Assembly: GCA_907163375.1 (NCBI GenBank)
Contig: CAJQUW010001093.1
Coordinates: 62,001 to 126,000, forward strand
Length of the DNA: 64,000 nucleotides
Source: Prostheceraeus crozeri
Taxonomy: Eukaryota > Platyhelminthes > Polycladida > Euryleptidae
Reading direction: 5' to 3'
Made by a program: the position numbers and the translations under genes. Positions 11,129 to 22,621 of the stretch are shown here, piece after piece. Each line of letters opens with the position of its first letter. The first letter of the stretch is position 1. Under the pieces are notes generated by a model. The model was given only the letters and a program-made list of their open reading frames with translations. It was not told where the DNA came from and made no database searches.

Positions 11129-12821
11129 TTATTTTTTAGGCTTTCTCTTCCACAAGTCTTTTACAGTTGTTCTTAGCTTATTACTGGTTGCAAAATAAAT
11201 AATGGCTTGTCCACAATCCCGAAAAATGCCTGCAATCAGTAAACTCAATTGAGTATATGCACCTAATCGCCAATCATCGGCAAACTTTTTGACATTAGAA
11301 TCAACTCCCACTGATACTGACATCCAATATATGACGAAGGCAATGACACTGGGTGGGAGAAAGAGCGCAAAAAATATTGTGAAAATGAAAATTTGCATAC
11401 TAAAAACTGCAGCATTGTTGACTTGATTTTGCCGATTCTCATTAATCATAGATATGCTCTTTTTGTAATTGGATAATTTAATCAGAATAACAACATTGAT
11501 AACCAAAGTCGAAAATCCACACACGGAAGTAAGGAGCAGCACTATAGCTGATACATAAATAGAGTATGTGTAAAACCAATCATCTTTCGTAGAGCATCCA
11601 AACACCAATGTTCTTCAATTTGCTTTGTTTTTGGTTTCAAGAAGAAAACTTGAGAGCGCTATAGCAACAATCTCAAGTAAAAAAGCACACATTGCAATTG
11701 CGCAAGCCCTCTTTATCTTCATTTTTGCGGCAGCAAAAGCAGCTGATAGGTCACTTTTTCCTCCTATGATTCGACTTATTTGGATCAATTTCTCACTTGA
11801 CACTGCAAGCTGAAATATGCTGGATATAACGCTTTGATAAGTCTCCAAATGAGTTAGTTGGCATAATGATCAACGCAAGGCAAACCAGAAAATCAGGAAC
11901 ACTTGCATTTTTGTGTGTGGCCCACGACAGTGCATTCATTGCTGATTCCAACAGGCTACTGGTAAGAAGAAAGAGTAGATATAATATCTCATACTGCAAG
12001 GTATTCACTTTCAGATACGAAGTGCAAAAATATATGAATATCAGAGTCAATAATCCTCGAAACACATTCAGTGACATGTATGTGGTATACAGATACAATG
12101 CGGTGTCTTCAACTGTTTCAATATCCATTGTCTCATGTCTAATTAATTGCTCAAACTTCATAAGCCAGAAATTTCGAATTTTTTCTTTTTACAGAATTGT
12201 AATATTTTTTCGAAATGGTGGAACAGTTTGGACAAATTCACTCGAAGTAATATCGTTGTAAACAAGCTGCATTGTGGAATAAAATTTCTCTTCGCTTTTA
12301 AAACGATAATCAGCGGCAAGACAGTAACCGTACAAAGTTTCCATACCAAATAAGAAGTGTAAAATCAAACTCTCAATTTCCCCTTCACTCATTAGGTCAT
12401 ATGGAGTTATAGAAATTCGATAGAAATCAAGAAGTGATTGCCACACTTTTGATATTAATTGATAATCCATTTCAATTCTATAACTTTCCAATGATGTGTT
12501 TAGATGTGGAAGTTTAGCCAAAAAAGAATTCATACTATTAATCTTTATTGAACATTTTAGCGAATCACGATAGGGAATCATTGTAGCATAGATTTTACCG
12601 TCCGTTTGATTGTTGATCAGTGCAAGTATTGCAACACGCTTCATCGAAGAAATAGCCCTGTTCACTTGGTACACAAGATCAATCAATCCTCTTTCGCGCA
12701 ACGCCTTAATTGGTATGCTTTGGCCCTCACAGATTAATATTCCAAAACTGAGACATGGGAATGATGTGAAAATTAGAAAGACTAAGATTTGATGGCATCG
12801 GCAGGCCGACATGTCAGTCAT
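11129..12821 (-). pseudogene. seven-transmembrane receptor with possible NIT-like ectodomain, decayed
   Basis: One gene read right to left. MTDMSACRC starts a signal-peptide-like stretch (HQILVFLIFTSFPCLSFG). About 170 extracellular residues follow, whose pattern (ALRERGLIDLVYQ, LESYRIEMD, LHFLFGMETLYGYCLAADY) resembles NIT sensor domains. Seven hydrophobic segments come next: LNVFRGLLTLIFIYF, ILYLLFLLTSSLLES, FLVCLALIIM, IAMCAFLLEIVAIAL, ISIYVSAIVLLL-like, FIFTIFFALFLPPSVIA and LLIAGIFRDCGQAIIYF. The last resembles the NPxxY end of rhodopsin-like receptors, and a basic tail follows. Breaks are a TAA at 12191-12189, a frameshift near 11850 and a TGA just before FGCSTKDD. No introns are apparent, so it may be an intronless receptor gene that died recently. 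The NIT assignment is inference; the 7TM topology is clear. Confidence 0.65.
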
Positions 12822-12868
12822 GCACTATCAGAATCAATGTTATCAATAATATGATCCACACAAAATGC

Positions 12869-12884
12869 CTTCCCTTATAAAAGA
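12869..12884 (-). promoter_or_regulatory. possible TATA box of the receptor gene
   Basis: The minus strand reads CTTTTATAAGGG about 50-60 bp upstream of the receptor's start codon. Position and sequence are compatible with a TATA element, but AT-rich surroundings make chance likely. Confidence 0.3.
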
Positions 12885-12954
12885 AATAAAATAAACTGTC
12901 AAATGATGAGAAATTTTCTGCCTATGAGCAGCCTATACACCTCCACGTAAATTT

Positions 12955-13590
12955 ATGTTTAATCACATTTTTCATTTCAGTATAAATTAATGAGCACCAG
13001 GTGATGCATTTTACGGATACCACTTACGCAATTCTTAAGCCATCCGACAAAGAATTAATCAAAATGCAGCTGCTTTAACAAAAAGAAGAGAATGTTTTCA
13101 ATTCATGAAAATAAGCAGATTTCATGAGGCCTCATATAATCCAAAAATATCAACTTCATATAATCATATCCTTTCCCTAATGATTAATCACATTTTCAAT
13201 TTCACCATAAATTAATGAGCTCCAGGTGATGCATTTTACGCATTTCGCTACACAATTTACGAGGTCTCCGACAAAGAAGTAATCAAATAAGATGGACAAA
13301 TTGACAAAACAAAATGGAGCAAATATTACTACTCAATTCATGAAAATTGGTTGTCTTCATGACATTAAACTTCATATAATTCTATCCTTTCCCTAAGAAT
13401 GTAAATATCGCAATATACAGAGAAAAGATACACATGATTAATCACATTTTTCATTTCAACTTCAATTAATGAGCACCTTAGCGGATATAATCGAAAACAA
13501 CGAGAATAACTAATTTTTCAATTCATGAAAGCAGGCAAGCTTTTTATGCCACTAGAATTTTTATACCAATCCCTTCCCAAGTAAATTCCC
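12955..13590 (+). repeat. three tandem units of about 230-250 bp
   Basis: Units start at about 12957, 13182 and 13437 with TTAATCACATTTTTCATTTC or close variants. They share AATTAATGAGC, CAGGTGATGCATTTTA, CAATTCATGAAA and CTTCATATAAT. The third unit is shortened. The divergence between units suggests an old tandem duplication just upstream of the receptor pseudogene. Confidence 0.75.
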
Positions 13591-14108
13591 CCTACCATGG
13601 ATTAGCTGAATGGCTTGTTGACATATTAGGATGTGTAGCTGGCAAATTGGGAGAGATATTTCTTTAAACATTTCGTTGAAGACTCTTAAATTTTTATGTG
13701 AGCGTCTGAATTCACAAGGATTCCGTTAGAAGAGGGTATTCAGAATTCAGGATTCAGAAATGTTTATTTTCAAGTCATGAATGTACGTTGGTGAACAATC
13801 ATAAAACAGCATGAGAAATATGAAATGATTCTGCTCAGATGAAACACAATGTGAGTTAGATGAACTGCGGCATGGTTATAGTCTTGAGGCACTGATAGAT
13901 AGCTTTGAACTTGTGTGCTAAACCCACAATCGCTGAAAGCAATCTACCATTGCATTAGTCCTATCCATGCCTCAGTTCTTCATTGTAATCATTTGCAGGT
14001 TAAGTCGTCGAGCTTTGATAAGGGGTTAGTCTTTTGATAGAAGCATATTTCTTGCCTTTAGACAGGCCCATAACGTAAGTATATAAGTGCATTAGGCAGA
14101 GTAGCAAC
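13591..14108. other. no feature recognised
   Basis: No gene or repeat that I can support. Confidence 0.5.
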
Positions 14109-14424
14109 CAGGGTTGCCGCGGGGATTAATATTTGAATACCTATGTACTACGTTATGCACACATGTTTGACTTACAAATTTACATTTGCCTGAATCATTT
14201 GGTTGCATTGGCAGAGGTGTTCTCTATCTATCTCTACTGATTCGTGAGTTTTTGTCGTCTGCTGCCAGCTTACACGTACACACGTACAGTCTACATAGGT
14301 TCTTCTCTTTCCGCTCTTAATTCTTTAATAATTCATTACACATGAGACATTACACCCTTTTTCCACAAAACTACCATAACATATTTTTCAAAATAGTAAA
14401 ATTCCTCTTAAACAGCATTATAAA

Positions 14425-14762
14425 GAATGAATTAAAAGTAGCCGATGCTGTTATTATTATTTTATTTCCCAAATTTTCGCCTACACAGGCCGCGTCAGGG
14501 GATAAAAGGATTTTATGTTTACAAATATCATTGAGAGAAACGAAAATTTCTTCGGGTACTCATAATTTTCCGGGAAGAAATTTTCGATTCTCTCAACGGT
14601 CTGTCCGGGTACGTGGAGAACCACATCAAGCATTCGTACAAATATCATATTTTATATTTTATTTTATTTTATATAAATATTTTATGCCCTGACGCGGCCT
14701 GTGTAGGCGAAAATTTGAGAAATAAAATAATAATAACAGCATCGGCTACTTTCAATTCATTC
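14425..14762. mobile_element. hairpin MITE (about 340 bp) with ~80-bp arms
   Basis: The left arm starts GAATGAATTAAAAGTAGCC and the right arm ends GGCTACTTTCAATTCATTC. The arms match almost perfectly for about 80 bp through GGCCGCGTCAGGG and CCCTGACGCGGCC. A second inner inverted pair (GAGAGAAACGAAAATTTC and GAAATTTTCGATTCTCTC) lies between them. The open frame across it is a by-product of this symmetry. Confidence 0.85.
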
Positions 14763-16315
14763 CATAACATAGTTTACCGTGTCTCTTTTTAATGGCATGA
14801 CGACATTGTCTTTATTTCTTTGCTTCTATAACAAATCGGTTATTGATCAGCTTGTGCTTTTCAAACTTCCTCTTTTACTCACTTTGGATTTTTGGTTCAC
14901 TTCACCTAGTTATTGACCATTTTGATCCTACTTCTTTTTGGGTACAATTTTTGCATTACTGTTCCCTTAAAGGAAACGCATGTGTTTAAAAATTCAACAA
15001 CTAGCTACATGTAGACTAAAGGAAACATGGCCTGATTAAAATGTTGAGATAAAATGTTAAAACGAGTATGTACTTAGTTCTGCACAACACTCAAGCATTG
15101 CATAGTGCGCTATTTATATATTTCGCTATTTTGAAACTTCGATGTTTCTTGTATTCGCCTGCTACCGTTCGCTGTTTTGGGATTCGCTGTTATAACACTA
15201 AACAATCAATCTACATCAAGTAAAATCAAACCTAACCTTACATTACACTGTACATCATGTATATATGTTGTGCAAAGCATTCTCAGGAAATATACACACA
15301 TTCATTTCAAAAGAACGATGCTCAAATTCCTCGCTGTAGACAATCGTGATTAAGTACAAAATCAAGCATGAATATTTATCAATATATCTATTGAAATTTT
15401 AACTGTTAGTTTAAGTCCTGAAGGACGTTAATGTCTCCACAATATTTTCAGTTAGCTGCTTTTCGCGAAGTTAGCTGCTTTTCGTGAAGTTATCTGCTTT
15501 TCCATTTTTGCTGCAAATAATTTTGAGTGCATGTATTTGGCTGTTTTGATAGATTATATGCGAGTTTCACTTTGTGAGTGTTCCATTTGTGAGAACATAA
15601 TCCTGGGCTGTCATGTAAGTTTGTATTTGGGGTTCCTAATGTGAGGATTTTTCATTCGTTTACTTACTTAAGTGGTGCTATTTTCAAATAATAGGAAGTC
15701 CATCAGCATATAAAGACAGGGTTGAACACAAATTAGAAAAAATCATATGTTGCCACACTGTCAGTACTTCAAAATGGTCACTCTGTCACAAAAAAGTCAC
15801 CTGTCAAAAATTCTTATGTAAGTCGTCACTATATGTTTGCGGTCTACCAATGTATGTTATAGCCATCGTTTATTGCTCTGACTCAGTGGATGTTGTGGCC
15901 ATGTTCATCTGTGTGAATATTCCCGTTCAATATTCGTTAATTGAATTAATGTAGCAATCATTGACAACTCTATCTCCAGAGTTGGGCCTTTATGCATCTC
16001 AAGTCTAGAATTGTTTCGCAGTAGAAATCGACTATATACACGTGGCGAATGAAAAAGCTTTTAATCAATCTAATCTACTATTGTAGATATAGACTTCGAT
16101 GAAAATCCTCCTGATTTTCTCGACCACTTATGTCACCGAATTATTGCACAAGAATTTGGTGGATGTTGACCCATTTGTGTATGGTGATGAAATGCAGCAC
16201 AATGAACCATTTATTGAGGTACACTTAAGTGTGCAGTTAAGGATGCCTATCAGATGAAAATGAAAGTTCTGACAAGTCGTGGACAAGTGAAAAATCTGAG
16301 CTTTCATTATATATA
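14763..16315. other. interior of E1; short tandem repeat near 15450
   Basis: No gene is recognised. At about 15450-15505 the unit AGTTAGCTGCTTTTCGCGA occurs three times in a row with small changes. Confidence 0.5.
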
Positions 16316-17950
16316 CAGTCCGTTTCATAAAAAGTGGATCATCCTAAAATTTGACTAAATAAAACATAAGTATGATACAGGAAGCATTTTTCATGTTATT
16401 TCATGTCCCTCATATATTTAAATGTCCTTATATAATCTGATAAGCTATGATACAGTAACGGTTCTTAAGAAGCTAATATTTTGTGGCCCTACCCTTATTG
16501 TCAATGACATTACCAATTCGTCTAGGCATTGATTCGATGATTAACTTTCTCCACTCTCTTTTTAACAGTGACGTAAGTTGTGATACGCCATCTGTAGGTA
16601 GCAGTGAACGACGAACGTTACGTTTTAGAATACTCCATACATTTTCTGTGGGATTCAGATCAGGAGAACGAGCTGGCCAAGATAATGTCCTAAGCCCTAA
16701 ATGAGACTTGCATAAGTTGACTCTACTACTCCTGTGACACGTAGCATTATCATCCATAAATAACCAAGTCGATGGATCACCAAGTTGATCTGTCATTTGG
16801 CCAAGGTTCATTCGTAAAACATTCACATAGCGTTCAGAATTCATGGTTCCTTGCTGTATGTGAAGTTCAGAGCGGCCATTGGTCCAAATGCCAGCCCAAA
16901 TCAGTAGAGTCGCACCACCTTGTACCCGGGGACGATGTAAATGTCTCGGAATTTCCTGATCAGACTTTATTCATAATCTCAATCGACCATCACTATCCCT
17001 CAAACGGACTGATGCCTCATCAGACCAGACAACCCGATCCCATTGATTTCGCCAGTGACAATGACTCATTGCCCATCTGAGACGTCTTTTTGTATGCTGA
17101 TCTGATAATTCGATCTGAGAGGGCCTCTTACAGCTCTTGAAATTCGACTCAATAAGTCTTCTACGAATAGTGGACTTAGAAATAGACGAAACTAGTGCAG
17201 CCATCTCAGTTAACGAGAGACTTGGATCAACTTTAACAAATCTCAAAATTAGGTGGTCTCTACGTTTGGATGTTTTGCGTGGACGGCCAGAACCCTCTTT
17301 ACGACAGAGTCGAAAATCATCATTATGCCATCGATGCACATTTGTGTAAGGGACATTTAGTCGCTTGCTTGTAGCTCGCAAAGAAAAACTGAGTTCTAGC
17401 AAGGCTGACACTTTGCCTTTTGTGAATGCGATCTCGTTATTGTTCATTTGTGCTTTGTATTGTTTTCAACCGATAAGAGATAGATTTCTAGCTGAAAGCA
17501 ATCAGGAGTGCTGCCAACACCACCGCAACGAAGTCAGAAAGCTATGGAACATGAAGTCCAGTTAATCACATGTAGCAGTTACATTATTGTTGATGAATAA
17601 TGGTGCTATACTGGCTCTGATTGACCGATTTTCTTTATTTTTGTTTTGCTTGATAGCTTTTGGCTTGTAGAACAACATATTACATAACAAAGGAAACAAA
17701 TGCAATTTTATAAGAGTGAGGTATGATTTTGTGTAACATTGCTAAATGAAGATCAAATTATCTACTACTTTTTTATTTATAACAGGAAAACAACTCAATA
17801 TTCATGCTTGAAATTTCCAACAATGATATTAGCAAGCACAACTGACATATCTTCCAAATTTCAGAGAAATTCGTTCAAGTTTGGCGGAGTTAGACAAAGT
17901 TGAAGTTAAGGCGATGTTTAAGGGTGATCCATTTTTTATGAAACAATCTA
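16316..17950 (-). mobile_element. Tc1-like DNA transposon, whole length but inactive
   Basis: The ends CAGTCCGTTTCATAAAAAG and the inverted TTTTTTATGAAACAATCTA are flanked by TA dinucleotides at 16314-16315 and 17951-17952, the Tc1/mariner target duplication. The element is about 1.64 kb, the usual size for the group, and encodes one transposase on the minus strand. It is nested inside family E, so it arrived later than E1. Confidence 0.85.
16473..17447 (-). pseudogene. Tc1 transposase, frameshifted
   Basis: It begins MNNNEIAFTKGKVSALLEL with the paired-like helix-turn-helix domain (ATSKRLNVPYTNVHRW) and the basic GRPRKTSKRR hook, typical of Tc1. The first catalytic aspartate is in VVWSDEASVRL. 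The frame is then lost between about 16845 and 16970. It resumes in another frame with FMDDNATCHRS (second aspartate) and SPDLNPTENVWSILK (the glutamate of DD34E). The break removes the region between the first and second catalytic residues, so the enzyme is not made. Confidence 0.85.
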
Positions 17951-18977
17951 TATGACTGCAATCAGAGTAGATGGCTTACAGTTGAATGATTTGGCGTGAG
18001 AAATCTTTATCACACTGTTCATACATCCGACGAAAATCATACAACATTTTCATGTATCTTGCTTTGTGGGCTGAACCCAACCGGTCTTCTATATCGTAAT
18101 TAGTTTAAAATCTTGGTTAATAGTGATTAATCGCATTTATCACGCATGTTCAATGATATCACAAATAATTTTGGTACTTCTATTCCTCCACCCTACATTT
18201 TCCAACTTTTCCAAATTCATGAAATTTCATCAAACTTAGTCACATTGGATTTAAAATAGACTTCATCTGTCACTGAGTGACAGTACAACACCACTGAAAA
18301 GTCTTACTTGAACCCTGAGATGAAACATTGGTCCTTTGGATACTCAGTTAGAATACAAAGTACAGCTGTGATAATGAACTTCGTGGTATTGTTGTCTACA
18401 GACAAATGACGAGCAGTTGTCTAATTCTGAGGCTGGAAATGTTCTACAAGTTAGACAAGAGGGATTTTACACACGGCGATTTTGTGTAGTGAGACTGTCC
18501 TTAGCAGCAAGAGAAGATCGTTAACAATACAGCACTCCAGGGTGTCAACAACAGAAATGTGGGGAGGGGGAAGAATAGAAGTACTATAATTTTATGAGCT
18601 ATTTATCCTGTTAGAGCTAATATTTGTAAGTCTCCATTCGGCTCTGCAGTAAAGGAGACTTGCACAATTCTTCCACTTCAGACGTCCCTGACACACCTGG
18701 AACTGTCACTATAAGTCATTCAAAATTACTGAGCATATGTTACTAACATATTTCATGTATTTTAAGTGGTGAGATGGATAGGCTGCGTGATACTTTGTAA
18801 TTCAACATTGAAGTTTTCTGTGTGATATGATGTCAGTTCTGATTACTTCTTGCGAATGTCAAAAATCTGCAGAATCCCTGCAGAAGTGCTATGGGAGCTG
18901 TGGGATGGCCTCAATACCCATACCCACCACATACCCATGGGTATCCCCACAAAATCCCCATACCCACGGCAACCCTG

Positions 18978-19110
18978 CCTGCTACACCTGAGAGCGTGTT
19001 TCGAATTAGGGATTTCCTAGTGTTTGGGATCGAATTTTTCATGCTTAGGTCAACTCATTGCCTATGCTCAACTCATGCTCAGGCGCTACTCATTGGATGT
19101 TAAGACAAGA
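18978..19110. other. short unexplained spacer
   Basis: Flank between E1 and the SINE. Nothing is recognised. Confidence 0.4.
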
Positions 19111-19320
19111 CCGGACCAACGCTGTAAACAGATGGTCCGGTGGCCTTGTGGTTAGAGGGTATACTTGCACCTCCTCTAGCTCCAGACGTTGGAGTCCAAC
19201 GTCGTTGGTTCAAACCTACCCACGACTGATGAGGCCCAACAGATCGAAACATGTCTCGTGGTGGCTACATATTTGTTGAGATTTGATACATATATATATA
19301 TATATATAATATATATTTAA
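19111..19320 (+). mobile_element. tRNA-derived SINE with hammerhead ribozyme and (TA)n tail
   Basis: The head carries an A-box-like TGGCCTTGTGGTTAGAGG and a B-box-like GGTTCAAACC about 60 bp apart, the internal RNA polymerase III promoter of tRNA-type SINEs. A hammerhead fold occupies 19219-19262. The unit ends in a TA-rich tail from about 19285. The 5' boundary is uncertain: CCGGACCA and TGGTCCGG at 19111-19140 form an inverted pair just before the head. Confidence 0.7.
19219..19262 (+). ncRNA. type I hammerhead ribozyme (minimal stem III)
   Basis: Stem I is CCACGA (19220-19225) pairing with TCGTGG (19256-19261), six perfect pairs. The core is CTGATGA at 19226-19232. Stem II is GGCC-CAACA-GATC, with one mismatch and one G-T pair. 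GAA at 19246-19248 follows. Stem III is only AC/GT around a 2-nt loop, and the cleavage triplet is GTC ending at 19255. Every invariant core base is present. Such short stem III forms are known from Penelope-like elements, retrozymes and schistosome SINEs. In those families the ribozyme processes the element's own RNA. Confidence 0.8.
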
Positions 19321-21430
19321 ATTTGACTTATTTTTCTTAATCATATTTCTAGTCAGATCAATTTCTGTTGCTAAAATGTGACCAAGGAATGCTGGACTGC
19401 GACGCTGCGTAACTCAATGATATCTGTCGCATATTTCTATTCTTCCTTTCCTTATTTTTCTGCTTGATTCTGCTTACATAGACTTAAAGATTTCGATAGA
19501 TTTCCTTTCTACTCTCCCACTTTCTGCGTTAATTTGAAATTTTAAACCAAGCATTCGGTCTTAAACTGTGTGCAATTACTTAAAAGTAATGGTTGTCGGT
19601 TAGAAAACGAAGTTAATGACACTGTTTTCAAATTAAATGATTACATCAACAAAGTCATTGCTTTCTCAATTTTCTTAAAATAATGGCAGACATATTCAAT
19701 CGATCTATAGTTTAATTAATAAAATGAGACAAGCGTTTACTTTAAGGACATGATGATCATAAAATTAGAAATCAAACTTCAGCTAATTATAGGTACAAGA
19801 AATGCATGCATTAGTAAAAAGATAAATGTTCATATAATCTGACTATAAATGCATGTGATGCAATATAATTATGCGAGTACATGCACATGTTGTCTGAAGC
19901 ACATGTATATGTGTTGTATTCGTGGATGGTTGGCCTCCACATGTTGTTGATGCAACATCCATGCTTGCAGAAGACAACTTGTGGAGATCTTTGATTGCAT
20001 GTGTTTTCCCCATCGTTATTATCTGTCTATGTACAGAATGTTGAATTTGAATAGGAAGTGGAGCTTTGCTACCTATTTGAATCATTAAATAAATATTTCT
20101 TGTTGTCATAAAGTATGTTCACTTCAATAATGGCACAATATAATTGCTTTTATTCTTTCACTAGCGCATGAGATAATTTGTTTATGATGTCCAACTTACA
20201 CGTTTGTCCGCTCACTGATTCCAAAACAGTATTCACCATTCCAAAACAGCAAGCATTGAGGATTCATAATAAAATTGAATGCTGAAATTCAAAGTACGAG
20301 TAAGCAAAAATTACGTCTCACACTGACACGGGAAAGAGAGATGAATACAGCTAGGGATACGAAATGATCTTTAAAGAATAAGACTTACTGGAGGTAAATG
20401 GTGATGTGAGAAAACCATGATAGAAATGCACTAATTTTTCTTGGTTGAATTTCATTAATCGTAGAAATTTCATATTAAGATTCAGTAAATTGCACGATGT
20501 ACGGAGACTGGACAGTCCCACGCTGTTTACATCACAAGGCCTTTCACTTGCACTGAGCAAACATCTTCAGACGACTGACGTTCTTTAGGGTTGATTCAAT
20601 GATGTTAGAAGCAGTGCATTCGAACTTTTTGAGTGAGTGCATGAACGAGGGTTTGAGTCGTTCACTGTAGAGATAAGAAATCGGACAGTGGTTTGATAGT
20701 CAGACTGACGCAGGGATGATAGGACACTAGCCTGTAAGTAGACCCGAAATATGAAGCAAGCAAATAATTCTTCTTTGTGTATAATTGTCAGCATCTTTAT
20801 GTGAACTCGCGCCTCTATAAGATGTCCGCAATGTTCGGAAATTTGCCTTCAACACGACACGACCTTTTTCAGCCGAAACACGAATACTGCCACATTAACT
20901 TAACCTGAAACAGTGCGCATACAGACGATTTTCTTTATTTTCGGACATTGAATTTTTTTCGGGTATGTCCTTTGAACTCTATATTGGAGCTATTTGTGAA
21001 GCACTTTCATTAAATGCATCCTTGAAATAAAGTATTAACTTAACATCTGTTTAAATTCTATTAGGCCAACATATTTGGCAGATGACATTAAACAACATGC
21101 TTATGCGATTATATGACATATGCTATCATTTGTGGATAATTTGATGAGAGTTTTTTAGTGTACCGTCAGTTTAGAGTAATTAAATAATAATACAATATTT
21201 TTAATTACAAATCTTTCAAATGAGTAAAATCACCATGTCGAATCAAATATGATGAGAATTTGATTTCACATTTTGGGACGCGCGTAATTTTTTGTACACA
21301 TGAGATGACCAGAATACAAATAGTTATTGAGTGCATGAAATTTATTTTTCTAATCGCCTTTTCCATCATGAAATAGAGATTAGGTATCTTCTGAAATAGT
21401 ATTTTTTAAATCAAGTTTTAACCGTTAAAA
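19321..21430. other. no gene recognised
   Basis: AT-rich sequence. Short open frames at 19843-20109, 20351-20560 and 20585-20794 (minus) show no recognisable domain, and I do not call them. Confidence 0.5.
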
Positions 21431-21908
21431 TTAAAGGTTTCGGACATCGTTTCTGAACCAAACAGACGTAAGTTTCTAGCATTCAGATATAATGAAATTA
21501 TTCTCAGATTTGATAACAGATTTAGCATAGTTCTTGTTGATTCAACGCGTTCTGACATTTTCTGTTATTGTTGCTTCTTCCATCTCAATTGTCCGAATTC
21601 CTCATCAGCCTGTTTCGCTTTTTGTTGTAGATCTTCTAATAAGCTCAGAGATGGCTCAGATCACATCCATTATCTTCCAATTTCTTTTCCATGCCATCCT
21701 CTGTCGTTGTGGCTGACAGACGAGGATCAGACATGAGGATATCGAATTTTTAGATCTTGGCATTTAAGAGTTTCCATTTCCTCCAACCGTTTTCATTTCA
21801 ATTCGAACCTTTTAGCTTGTTCTTCGATCAGTTGCAAGCTTTTCTCGTCTTCAGCACAATCTTCTTCTAGAAGTATGGAATCGGCTGGGAGAGCTCGAGT
21901 GTTTCAAT
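21431..21908. other. charged, glutamate-rich reading frames on minus strand, unassigned
   Basis: On the minus strand the sequence reads through segments rich in Glu, Lys and Gln (for example LLEEDCAEDEKSLQLIEEQ) with interruptions. It could be a worn coiled-coil coding relic, but the family is not recognisable. Confidence 0.25.
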
Positions 21909-22531
21909 CACAGAATTAAATATTTTGTTTATCTTCTTTGGTTTGCTGGAAGTGTGATTAATAGGAAATCGACGGCACATCGAGGAACTTATGAAGTGGG
22001 CAAAAAGGAATTCCTAATACCTTACAGAGATAGGAAAAAAGTCGTGCGTCGCTTGCGGATCAATGTGAGTTCCAGCAAAGTACTTCGATTGCCAAAATTC
22101 CTTCAGATTTGAAGAATTCAGATCATTGCGCACAACTTTTCTCCATAATGTTGGCCCTCCGGATCGTTATTAAAAATAGTAGCAGACGTACGAAAATTAG
22201 TTCACTTGGAGATTTCACCATCGTCTTCTCAGCATTCCTTACTGTATGGTGCATACAGTGAATCGAATGTTACCCAGACAATGTGTGTTTTGGTGTGTGC
22301 GAAGTGATATCCATATGGTGATATCACACCACGCACGCATCTCTCACTGCCTCTGGTGTCCTCTGTTGACAGCTTATTGTTTGCCATTTCCAATAGCAAG
22401 CGATACACGAATTATCAATTCGAGAAGTAGCAAGCTGTCTAATTCTGTGATGTGCCATTTCGATATTAAAGCTAGATATGATTCTTCCTCTCTAAAAAAC
22501 CGAAGCGTGCGCAGATGAATATAATTCTGTG
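21909..22531 (-). mobile_element. family R hAT-like MITE with perfect 8-bp target duplication
   Basis: The ends are CACAGAATT and AATTCTGTG. The 8 bases GTTTCAAT occur immediately on both sides (21901-21908 and 22532-22539), an exact target duplication of the hAT length. The whole 623 bp align inverted to 9156-9764. The preserved duplication suggests a more recent insertion than that copy. Confidence 0.9.
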
Positions 22532-22621
22532 GTTTCAATATTTGTCTATCAGGCAAGATTTAAGCACAACCAATGTTATAAGGGATAGCGAGTTGAGGGA
22601 AGCAAGTTTGCAATGTAGAGT

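Larger units (their letters stand above)
14109..18977. mobile_element. family E element, large copy (E1) with nested insertions
   Basis: The left end CAGGGTTGCCGCGGGGATT and the right end CCCACGGCAACCCTG are inverted matches. The match extends outward as GTAGCA and TGCTAC. The right 900 bp resemble 45230-45802, the right end of another E copy (shared TTCTTCCACTTCAGACGTC, AAGTCATTCAAAAT and the CCCATACCCA cluster). E1 carries a hairpin MITE at 14425-14762 and a Tc1 element at 16316-17950. CAGGGTTGCC termini are hAT-like, but no transposase belonging to E is visible. That both ends belong to one element is inference. Confidence 0.55.

Noticed and set aside
14342-14692. 116-codon open frame
   Set aside because: Lies across the symmetric arms of a hairpin MITE.
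18891-19103. proline/tyrosine-rich peptide (WPQYPYPPHTHGYP)
   Set aside because: Produced by the CCCATACCCA repeats at the end of family E, also seen near 45720; not a gene.
19141-19220. tRNA gene
   Set aside because: A- and B-box-like words are present, but the arms do not fold into a clean cloverleaf and the unit continues into a ribozyme and TA tail, so it is a SINE head.
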